A program made the translations under genes and the position numbers. DNA of 9,699 nt from the NCBI GenBank assembly GCA_002730855.1, contig PCBA01000005.1, positions 4,710 through 14,408 of the forward strand, given 5' to 3'. The notes under the pieces are model-generated. The model ran no database searches, was not told the DNA's origin, and saw only the letters and a list, made by a program, of their open reading frames with translations. The stretch is from Gammaproteobacteria bacterium. Its GTDB lineage: Bacteria > Pseudomonadota > Gammaproteobacteria > Magnimaribacterales > Magnimaribacteraceae. Position 1 is the stretch's first letter; each line of letters opens with the position of its first letter. Positions 1 through 5,816 of the stretch are shown here, in pieces.

Positions 1-317
1 ACAGAATTTCCTCCTAAAGTTCTTATTTCAGAAAGAATAGTGTCAAAAACTTCCGGAAATTGGCTATCTACAATTAGCACACCGTCATCACCCACTGAAA
101 CAAGAATGTTTCCTCCATAGCCAAAAATAACACTTAATCCGTCTTTCAGGTTTTGGGTATATAGAATCGAAGGATCAAAGCCTAACCACTGGAATCTCTC
201 TAGAACATAATTCTGATCATCGCTATAGGCATTCATCTCTGGCAATCCACCTTTACCTTCATTGGTGCAAGAAACCAATAAAAAACAAACACAAACTAGT
301 AATAAATTTCTTTTCAT
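1..317 (-). CDS. MBL-fold metallo-hydrolase, predicted lipoprotein (partial, N-terminal 105 residues)
   Basis: The gene reads leftward from an ATG at 315-317 and leaves the window, so only 105 codons are visible. Residues 1-16 form a lysine-led hydrophobic signal ending in the lipobox L-V-S-C, with Cys17 as the likely lipidated residue. This predicts a periplasmic protein anchored to a membrane. Residues 68-83 (GGNILVSVGDDGVLIV) followed by D84 and a later I-R-x-L-G-G-N match the opening beta strands of metallo-beta-lactamase-fold hydrolases, where 'GN..V.VGDDG.LIVD' precedes the HxHxDH zinc motif. That zinc motif would lie beyond the left edge, so catalytic competence cannot be judged. A clear AAGGAGAG ribosome-binding site sits about 4-5 bases before the start. 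It diverges from the esterase at 419. The fold assignment is fairly secure; the substrate is unknown. Confidence 0.8.
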   Translation of the reverse strand, partial: MKRNLLLVCVCFLLVSCTNEGKGGLPEMNAYSDDQNYVLERFQWLGFDPSILYTQNLKDGLSVIFGYGGNILVSVGDDGVLIVDSQFPEVFDTILSEIRTLGGNS

Positions 318-418
318 AAAACTCTCCTTCTTCACAGAATACATCAACTTTATTTATTCTTGTTTATTTTACATTTATATTTAAGATTAGATTACAAATT
401 AATATAAAGAGTGATTTT
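318..418. promoter_or_regulatory. Divergent intergenic spacer with presumed promoters
   Basis: This 101-base, very AT-rich spacer separates two divergent genes and so should contain a promoter in each direction. I see no convincing -35/-10 pair. TATAAA at 403-408 and TATATT at 376-381 are possible -10 elements on the plus strand, but neither has a good -35 partner at 16-18 bases. The minus gene has a strong ribosome-binding site. The plus gene has only a weak AAGAG about 7 bases before its ATG. Confidence 0.35.
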
Positions 419-1423
419 ATGCTAAATCTGTTATTAAAACTCCCTGGGTGGCTTTTATTGTTGCTTTCAGGAAAAAAACAAAAAGTTTTGGGTGAAAGAA
501 AATTAAATCCTGCTTTCCAATTTATTGCCTCTGCTTCTGAGAGACTCAACATCGATGTAGGCTCACTAACTCCTGAAGATTTTAGGCAATCTTATGAAGC
601 GCAGAACGATATAGATAAGAAATTATCTAAAAAAATAATAACAAAAGATCATTACCTAAAGACTGACGGCCCAGAAATTCTTCTAAGAGAATATACCAAC
701 TCGAACGTCCCAGAAGGCTGTCCAGCTTTATTGTATTTTCATGGAGGAGGATGGGTTATAGGTAATGTAGAAACACACAACAAAGTATGTGCTGATCTGT
801 GCGAGCAACTAAACATGAAAATATTTTCATTAGACTATCGACTTTCTCCCGAGTATAAATTTCCCGCCCCTCTTGATGACTGCTTAAATGCTTATGAATG
901 GTTATTAAATAACGCTTCTAAATTATCTATAAACAAGGAAAACCTTTCGGTTGGCGGAGATAGTGCTGGTGGAAATTTATCTGCAGCCGTTAGTCTTGTA
1001 AGAAAAAAAGAAGGGGCATCTCTACCTAAAGCACAATTACTAATCTACCCAGTTACTGATTTAAGATTTTTAACAAAATCTATTCAAGAAGAGTGCGCTG
1101 AAGGCTTCTTACTTACTAAAGAAATAATGGAATGGTTTGCGGGTCATTATCTTAATTCTGAATCAGAAATAAATGATTACAGAGCTTCACCTTTATTAGC
1201 AGAGTCGCTAGAAGGCCTGCCAGCAACTGTCCTGGTAACTGCAGGTTTTGATCCATTGAGGGATGAAGGGTTGGCATTTTCAGACAAGCTTAAAGAATCA
1301 GGTGTTGAAGTAATATACAAAGAATATCCTTCCTATATTCATGGCTTTTTTAACATGCCTCAAGTTCCTGGTGTAGCTAAGGATATAAGAGAGATAGCTA
1401 GCATGTTTTCTTCTCTTATATAG
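419..1423 (+). CDS. Alpha/beta hydrolase, hormone-sensitive lipase-like (family IV) esterase
   Basis: This 334-residue protein is a probable carboxylesterase. The HSL family oxyanion motif HGGGW is at residues 108-112. The nucleophile elbow is G-D-S-A-G-G at 180-185, with Ser182 catalytic. Asp278 (in D-P-L-R-D-E-G) and His309 (in H-G-F) complete the triad at the usual places. The family signature Y-R-L-S-P-E-x-x-F-P-A is at 140-150. Residues 1-17 (leucine-rich, with L-P-G-W) are hydrophobic but lack a clear cleavage site, so the protein may be cytoplasmic or membrane-associated. A weak AAGAG precedes the ATG. Bacterial HSL relatives hydrolyse short- to medium-chain esters; the natural substrate is unknown. 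It has its own promoter region, diverging from the MBL-fold lipoprotein gene, and ends at a terminator shared with the convergent dehydrogenase. Confidence 0.9.
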   Translation: MLNLLLKLPGWLLLLLSGKKQKVLGERKLNPAFQFIASASERLNIDVGSLTPEDFRQSYEAQNDIDKKLSKKIITKDHYLKTDGPEILLREYTNSNVPEGCPALLYFHGGGWVIGNVETHNKVCADLCEQLNMKIFSLDYRLSPEYKFPAPLDDCLNAYEWLLNNASKLSINKENLSVGGDSAGGNLSAAVSLVRKKEGASLPKAQLLIYPVTDLRFLTKSIQEECAEGFLLTKEIMEWFAGHYLNSESEINDYRASPLLAESLEGLPATVLVTAGFDPLRDEGLAFSDKLKESGVEVIYKEYPSYIHGFFNMPQVPGVAKDIREIASMFSSLI

Positions 1424-1427
1424 TAAA

Positions 1428-1448
1428 AAGGCCCTCTTTAAGGGCCTT
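1428..1448 (-). terminator. Intrinsic terminator between convergent genes
   Basis: AAGGCCCT (1428-1435) and AGGGCCTT (1441-1448) form a perfect 8-base-pair stem with a 5-base loop. Read on the minus strand, the stem runs into TTTTTAC, a good U-tract, so it should chiefly stop the dehydrogenase transcript. Its stem begins 18 bases past that gene's stop codon. On the plus strand it is 4 bases after the esterase stop, but the tail there is only TTAATAC, so termination in that direction should be weaker. Confidence 0.85.
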
Positions 1449-1466
1449 AATACATTCAAAGACTCT

Positions 1467-2717
1467 TTAATCTCTAGTTACAACTACTTCAGAGCTTTGT
1501 CCTCCTCCATATTTACCGAGTTCTTCTCTCGCAACAGTCCTTCTATGAACTTCGTCAGGACCATCAGCGATTCTCAAAGTTCTCATATGAGCATACATAC
1601 TAGCTAATGGAAAATCTTGACTTACACCTCCACCGCCATGCATCTGAATAGCTCTATCTACAAGCCTACAAGCAACTATAGGAACATGAACTTTTATTTG
1701 TGCTATTTCGCTCCTAGCAACCTTATTCCCTACTGTATCCATCAGCTGAGCGGCATTTAGAGTAAGTAGCCTCGAAGTTTCAATATCTATTCGACTTTCA
1801 GCTATATAATCATAATTTGCTCCAAGACTAGAAATTTTCTTACCGAACGCAATTCTCTCTTCAGACCTTTTGCACATTAATTCTAAAGCCCTTTCCATAA
1901 CTCCTATTGTTCTCATGCAATGGTGAATCCTGCCCGGCCCTAGTCTTCCTTGCGCAATCTCAAAACCTCTCCCTTCACCCAAAAGTAGGTTTTCTTTAGG
2001 TACTCTTACATCTTTGAAAGATACTCTTCCATGACCATGAGGAGCGTCATCATAACCAAATACATGCATCATTTTCTCTATTTTTATTCCCGGAGCATCC
2101 ATTGGAACAATTATCTGAGACTGGCGCTGGTGCTTAGGGTTTTCTGGGTTAGTCATACACATAAAAATTAAGACTTTGCATCTCGGATCTCCCGCCCCCG
2201 AAGTCCACCACTTTTCTCCATTAATAACATACTCGTCACCATCTAGAACAGCACTAGTGCATATATTAGTGGCATCTGAGGAAGCTACGGCAGGCTCAGT
2301 CATAGCGAAAGCTGATCGGATTTCACCATTTAAAAGTGGCTTTAGCCAAGTCTCTTGCTGCTCTTCATTTGCGTATCTGGCTAATACTTCCATATTCCCA
2401 GTATCAGGAGCAGAACAGTTGAATACCTCAGAAGCAATACCTGACCTGCCCATCAATTCAGCTAAAGGAGCATAGTCAAGATTGCTCATGTTCTCACCCA
2501 ATGGGTTTTCGGGTAAGAATAGATTCCAAAGACCTTCTGCTTTTGCTATTTCCTTTGTATCTTCAATAATTTGCGGTACTTGCCACCTATCACCTTGCTC
2601 TGTAAATTCAGCCATTTGTTGAGCATAAATTTCTTCAGCAGCGTATATATGGTCTTCTAAAAACTTTGTAATTCTTAATTGAAGCTCCTTCGACCTTTCT
2701 GAAAACTCAAATCCCAT
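1467..2717 (-). CDS. Acyl-CoA dehydrogenase, ACAD10/ACAD11-like
   Basis: This 416-residue flavoprotein should introduce an alpha,beta double bond into an acyl-CoA, with FAD as cofactor and electrons passed to electron-transfer flavoprotein. It has the usual order: N-terminal helices, a middle beta domain with the A-M-T-E-P-x-V-A-S-S-D motif (138-148), and a C-terminal helical domain with A-F-G-K (290-293) and Q-M-H-G-G-G-G-V (358-365). The A-S-S-D-A-T-N stretch, P-D-T-G-N-M-E (104-110) and I-A-D-G-P-D-E-V-H-R-R (383-393) are hallmarks of the ACAD10/11 branch. The residue aligned with the catalytic Glu of medium-chain enzymes is Asp385, as I recall for that branch. Unlike vertebrate ACAD10/11 there is no fused phosphotransferase domain. 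AAGGAGAAG precedes the ATG. It diverges from lysR, which may regulate it. Substrate unknown. Confidence 0.92.
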   Translation of the reverse strand: MGFEFSERSKELQLRITKFLEDHIYAAEEIYAQQMAEFTEQGDRWQVPQIIEDTKEIAKAEGLWNLFLPENPLGENMSNLDYAPLAELMGRSGIASEVFNCSAPDTGNMEVLARYANEEQQETWLKPLLNGEIRSAFAMTEPAVASSDATNICTSAVLDGDEYVINGEKWWTSGAGDPRCKVLIFMCMTNPENPKHQRQSQIIVPMDAPGIKIEKMMHVFGYDDAPHGHGRVSFKDVRVPKENLLLGEGRGFEIAQGRLGPGRIHHCMRTIGVMERALELMCKRSEERIAFGKKISSLGANYDYIAESRIDIETSRLLTLNAAQLMDTVGNKVARSEIAQIKVHVPIVACRLVDRAIQMHGGGGVSQDFPLASMYAHMRTLRIADGPDEVHRRTVAREELGKYGGGQSSEVVVTRD

Positions 2718-2885
2718 CTAACTTCTCCTTATAATTGGTATATATTACTGTTATTATTTAATATAAGTTATATTTATATCTACACTTATCTAAGTATAGA
2801 TCATAGTGACATCTATCAAGTTAGTCCAGATTGATATTTATCATTTATATACCAAAACTACGAACAGAATTAGTTACTACAATAC
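2718..2885. promoter_or_regulatory. Divergent promoter/operator region between acyl-CoA dehydrogenase and lysR
   Basis: The spacer is typical of a LysR gene diverging from its target. It holds four copies of ATCTA or its complement TAGAT (2778-2782, 2788-2792, 2797-2801, 2811-2815), the first two exactly 10 bases apart. These build two dyads: ATCTA-N4-TAGAT (2788-2801) and ATAGAT-N9-ATCTAT (2796-2816). A T-N11-A pair, the loose LysR consensus, falls at 2797 and 2809. GTGACA at 2806-2811 would be a good plus-strand -35 for lysR but has no clear -10, so the promoter is not resolved. Minus-strand TTGATA followed by TATACT (15-base spacing) could serve the dehydrogenase. A site overlapping both promoters would fit autoregulation. 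Confidence 0.5.
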
Positions 2886-3791
2886 ATGAACTTAAAACAA
2901 ACTGATCTAAACTTATTCAAAGCCTTTGACGTTATCTACACTGAAAAGAATCTAACCAAAGCCGGTCAGATCTTAGGAATAACGCAACCTGCAGTTAGCA
3001 ACGCATTATCTAGACTTAGAGAGATGTTTAATGATGAACTCTTTATAAGGTCTTCAAAAGGCATGCTACCTACTCCAGTTGCCCAAGATATTATTGGAGA
3101 TGTAAGGGAAGCATTAGGGTTGATGAATAAAACAATTTCTCAGACAGACTCTTTTGAGCCAGCTACTTCTGAGGTTACCTTCAAGATATCCATTGGAGAT
3201 AGCTCAGAATATAGACTTTTACCAATACTGCTTAAGGAGTTAGCGAAAGATGCTCCTAATATAGCTGTTGAAAGTTTCCTAATACCCAGAAAAGAAACGC
3301 CAAAAGAACTATCAGCAGGAAATGTAGACTTCTGCATAGACCCTCCTGTACATACTGAATCTTTTCTAAGGCATCAAAAGATTTACGAAGATGATTACGT
3401 TCTTATTGCAAGAAAAGGACATCCTGTAATGAAAAAGAAAAAATTAAACATGGATGACTACTTATCTCTTGCTCATATGCACGTTTCAAATAGAAAATCT
3501 GGCATTGGACTAGTTGATATGGCTTTAAATAGATTAGGTCATTCTAGAAAAATTTCCCTTAGGTCTCAGAATTTCTTAGTTGCCCCTTTTGTTGTCGAGA
3601 GATCTGATCTAGTTATTACTACAACTAGAGGTTTTGCTAAACATAGAGGGTTAGAAGTAATGGAACTACCCTTTAAGATTGACCCTATTGTTTTACACCT
3701 ATATTGGCACGAATCTAAAGATTCTGACCCTTCTAATGAATGGATGAGAAAGTTAATGCTTAAAACCTACGGATTACTTCAAAAAGATTAG
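2886..3791 (+). CDS. LysR-type transcriptional regulator
   Basis: This 301-residue protein has the standard LysR build. Residues 6-67 form the winged helix-turn-helix, opening D-L-N-L-F-K-A-F-D-V-I, with the recognition segment G-I-T-Q-P-A-V-S-N-A-L-S-R-L-R (31-45) and the wing D-E-L-F-I-R-S-S-K-G-M (50-60). A linker helix and a periplasmic-binding-protein-like effector domain (about residues 92-301) follow. The N-terminal D-L-N-L-F form and the L-F-x-R-x-x-x-G-M wing are typical of the NodD/NahR/LeuO side of the family, but the effector cannot be predicted. There is no recognisable Shine-Dalgarno sequence before the ATG (TTACTACAATAC), so translation may be weak or the transcript nearly leaderless. 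The stop codon lies 2 bases from the 3' end of an opposing tRNA gene. The divergent dehydrogenase is the most likely target. Confidence 0.93.
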   Translation: MNLKQTDLNLFKAFDVIYTEKNLTKAGQILGITQPAVSNALSRLREMFNDELFIRSSKGMLPTPVAQDIIGDVREALGLMNKTISQTDSFEPATSEVTFKISIGDSSEYRLLPILLKELAKDAPNIAVESFLIPRKETPKELSAGNVDFCIDPPVHTESFLRHQKIYEDDYVLIARKGHPVMKKKKLNMDDYLSLAHMHVSNRKSGIGLVDMALNRLGHSRKISLRSQNFLVAPFVVERSDLVITTTRGFAKHRGLEVMELPFKIDPIVLHLYWHESKDSDPSNEWMRKLMLKTYGLLQKD

Positions 3792-3793
3792 TT

Positions 3794-3878
<85 letters not shown>

Positions 3879-3889
3879 AATTGGTGAGC

Positions 3890-3918
3890 ATTATAAGCAT
3901 CTAGTCTATTGATGTCTC
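3890..3918 (-). promoter_or_regulatory. Putative sigma70 promoter of tRNA-Leu
   Basis: On the minus strand GAGACA (3913-3918; 4 of 6 matches to TTGACA) is followed after exactly 17 bases by a perfect TATAAT (3890-3895). The start point would fall near 3883, about 5 bases before the mature tRNA. The -35 and most of the spacer overlap the last codons of the upstream coiled-coil gene, so the tRNA could be made independently or by read-through. Confidence 0.6.
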
Positions 3919-4593
3919 TTGATATTCAATATTTGAAATTTCTATCTCTAAAGCAACAATCTTTTTGTTAATAGAGAGTATTGATTGGTTTACTTGTGTT
4001 CTATAGAGGTCTAACGATTTACTGGCTTCTTCAAGATCCTTTATTCTATCTTCAACTAATTCATCAGATGCATCTGGTTCAAAAGCATCAAATTTAGACT
4101 TAAACCTTTCTTGTATTTTATCGAGTTTAGCTAACTCTAAGGTTAGAGCTCTTTGTTTGGCAGCTAGGGTCTTATTATCTTTATTTGTTTGTTCTAAATC
4201 CTCTCGAATTTCTTCTATTGAGTTTAGATTGGTAGATATGCTCTTTCTATTCTTTTTATTACTTAAATCCCATAATTTTCTTATTTCTTTATTTATAAAT
4301 TTTAGATCTAGTTCATTCGATTCAACTAACTTAGAAACTGCATCTGACTGAGCCTCAATAGACTCTTCTATGAGACTTATCCTTTCTACAAAACTCAGTC
4401 CTGCTTGTTGTTGATTGCCTGAAGTATTAAAGAACCAGAGACCTAAGACTATTAAACCTACAGTATTAATCAGTAGTAGGGTTGTGGAAAAGAGCATTGT
4501 CCCGCCCTTAACTCTTCTTTTTTTTCTATTTGATACCCCTTCTGATCTTATTGGTTTTATATCTTGATTATTTTGTCCTTTAGATTTATTCAT
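3901..4593 (-). CDS. Single-pass membrane protein with long periplasmic coiled coil, unknown function
   Basis: I do not recognise a named family with certainty. The 230-residue protein has a basic, hydrophilic N-terminus (residues 1-32, including N-R-K-K-R-R-V-K), a single transmembrane helix at about 33-55, and a highly charged helical region from about 68 to 225 with heptad-like spacing. By the positive-inside rule the N-terminus is cytoplasmic and the coiled coil periplasmic. The best-looking conserved patch is E-I-R-K-L-W-D-L-S-N-K (103-113), in the middle of the helical domain. There is no good ribosome-binding site before the ATG (AATAGACATAAC). Its 3' end carries the -35 of tRNA-Leu. 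A role in the cell envelope or as a structural spacer is possible but only inferred from topology. Confidence 0.8.
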   Translation of the reverse strand: MNKSKGQNNQDIKPIRSEGVSNRKKRRVKGGTMLFSTTLLLINTVGLIVLGLWFFNTSGNQQQAGLSFVERISLIEESIEAQSDAVSKLVESNELDLKFINKEIRKLWDLSNKKNRKSISTNLNSIEEIREDLEQTNKDNKTLAAKQRALTLELAKLDKIQERFKSKFDAFEPDASDELVEDRIKDLEEASKSLDLYRTQVNQSILSINKKIVALEIEISNIEYQETSID

Positions 4594-4703
4594 GTTATGT
4601 CTATTTTAGTCTTTCATTCTATTTGATCGTAGATACAATAGAAGTTTATTTTAAAGAGTTAAACAATAAACCTAAAGTAATAGGAAAATAATAGAGGAAA
4701 GAT
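4594..4703. promoter_or_regulatory. Divergent intergenic region upstream of the paired dehydrogenases, with dyad
   Basis: This 110-base spacer should carry promoters for both flanking genes. A perfect 7-base inverted repeat, TTCTATT (4617-4623) and AATAGAA (4637-4643), encloses 13 bases. TACAAT at 4634-4639 matches 5 of 6 bases of a plus-strand -10, but its -35 is poor. The motif GATCGTAGATACA (4625-4637) matches 10 of 13 bases of GATCATAGTGACA in the lysR spacer and has the same T-N11-A phasing, so it is a candidate LysR site overlapping the promoter. GAGGAAAG just before 4704 is the ribosome-binding site for the dehydrogenase. Confidence 0.45.
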
Positions 4704-5807
4704 ATGAATTTTGAATTTTCTGCCGATCAAATGCAATTAAAAGATATTGCTAGGAAATTTCTAGAGAAAGAAGAGTCTGTTAAAAGAGCAAGAAACGTAC
4801 TGGAAGGAGATAGTCCCTTTGATGAAGAATTATGGAAACAAATTGCTGAAATGGGCTTTACTGCCACTGCTATCCCTGAAGAATTTGGAGGCTTAGGACT
4901 AGGATACCTAGAATTGTGCGTTATAGCAGAAGAACTTGGTAGAAGCTTAGCTCCTACTCCTTTTTCTTCTAGTGTCTACCTTGCATCGGAAGCAATTCTA
5001 CAATTTGGGTCTGATTCAACAAAACAAAATTACTTACCTTCTATAGCTAGCGCAGAAAAAATAGGTGCTTTTGCTCATTCTGAAGCTAACACTGCCCCGA
5101 CTGAAGAAAATATTAGTTGTGAATATAAAGATGGATCGATAAATGGATCAAAAATTGCAGTAGCAGATGGAGATATAGCTGATTTCTTTATAGTAACTGC
5201 AAGAACAAATGATGAAATAGGATTATTCGTTGTAAATTCTCAATCTAAAGGAATAGAAATAAAAAGTCAGTCCACTCTTGACCCTTCGAGGTCTCATGCT
5301 TCAATTTCATTTAAGAATGTTGAAGCAGAAGCTTTAGATTCAGGTTGGTCGAACGTCCAAACTCTTTTAGACAGGGCAGCAGTTCTTTTCTCTTTTGAAC
5401 AGCTTGGTGGTGCCGAAGCTTGCATGGATATGGCAAAAGAGTATGCGATGGGAAGGTATGCATTTGGAAGGTCTATAGCTTCTTTCCAGGCTATAAAGCA
5501 TAAACTTGCCGATATGTATATTGCCGTGGAATTGGCTAGATCTAATTGTTATTACGGTGCTTGGGCACTTAGCACAAATGCTCCTGAGTTAGCTACGGCA
5601 GCAGCGACTTGCAGGGTAAGCGCTAGCCAGGCTTACCATGAATGTTCTAAAGAAAATATACAAACTCATGGAGGCATGGGTTTTACTTGGGAATTTGATT
5701 GTCATCTTTATTACAGAAGATGCAGGCAATTAGCAGCAAACATTGGCAGTCAATCAATTTGGAAAGATAAACTTATAAGCTCTTTAGAAAGGGCTAATCA
5801 ATTATAG
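4704..5807 (+). CDS. Acyl-CoA dehydrogenase, probable non-catalytic subunit of a heteromeric pair
   Basis: This 367-residue protein has the acyl-CoA dehydrogenase fold. An N-terminal helical domain contains I-P-E-E-F-G-G-L-G-L-G (57-67), followed by a middle beta domain and a C-terminal domain with R-Y-A-F-G-R-S-I-A-S-F-Q (251-262) and Q-T-H-G-G-M-G-F-T (320-328). The middle domain lacks the usual T-E-P-x-x-G-S-D loop; A-H-S-E-A-N-T-A-P (124-132) stands there. Near the C-terminus no acid replaces the E of Y-E-G-T (L-Y-Y-R-R-C-R-Q-L-A is present), and the alternative helix-G glutamate position is Ala225. It therefore probably cannot act alone. Short degenerate partners of this kind occur in the alpha2beta2 enzymes of mycobacterial steroid side-chain degradation (FadE28-FadE29 type). 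The next gene starts 9 bases later, supporting a complex. It retains flavin-contacting motifs, so it is not a pseudogene. Confidence 0.9.
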   Translation: MNFEFSADQMQLKDIARKFLEKEESVKRARNVLEGDSPFDEELWKQIAEMGFTATAIPEEFGGLGLGYLELCVIAEELGRSLAPTPFSSSVYLASEAILQFGSDSTKQNYLPSIASAEKIGAFAHSEANTAPTEENISCEYKDGSINGSKIAVADGDIADFFIVTARTNDEIGLFVVNSQSKGIEIKSQSTLDPSRSHASISFKNVEAEALDSGWSNVQTLLDRAAVLFSFEQLGGAEACMDMAKEYAMGRYAFGRSIASFQAIKHKLADMYIAVELARSNCYYGAWALSTNAPELATAAATCRVSASQAYHECSKENIQTHGGMGFTWEFDCHLYYRRCRQLAANIGSQSIWKDKLISSLERANQL

Positions 5808-5816
5808 GAGAAGATT

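Noticed and set aside
364..552. Minus-strand small open frame overlapping the start of the esterase
   Set aside because: It overlaps the esterase coding region and the divergent promoter spacer, lacks a good ribosome-binding site and its sequence looks like antisense noise.
2176..2475. Plus-strand open frame of 99 codons inside the ACAD10/11-like gene
   Set aside because: It lies wholly antisense to a gene with clear family motifs, has no family resemblance itself and no ribosome-binding site that I can see.
4704..5807. The first paired dehydrogenase as a decaying pseudogene
   Set aside because: The frame is intact, it has good ribosome-binding sites before and after it, and the R-x-x-F-G-R, F-Q and Q-x-H-G-G-x-G motifs are retained. 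Loss of only the active-site motifs fits a non-catalytic subunit better.
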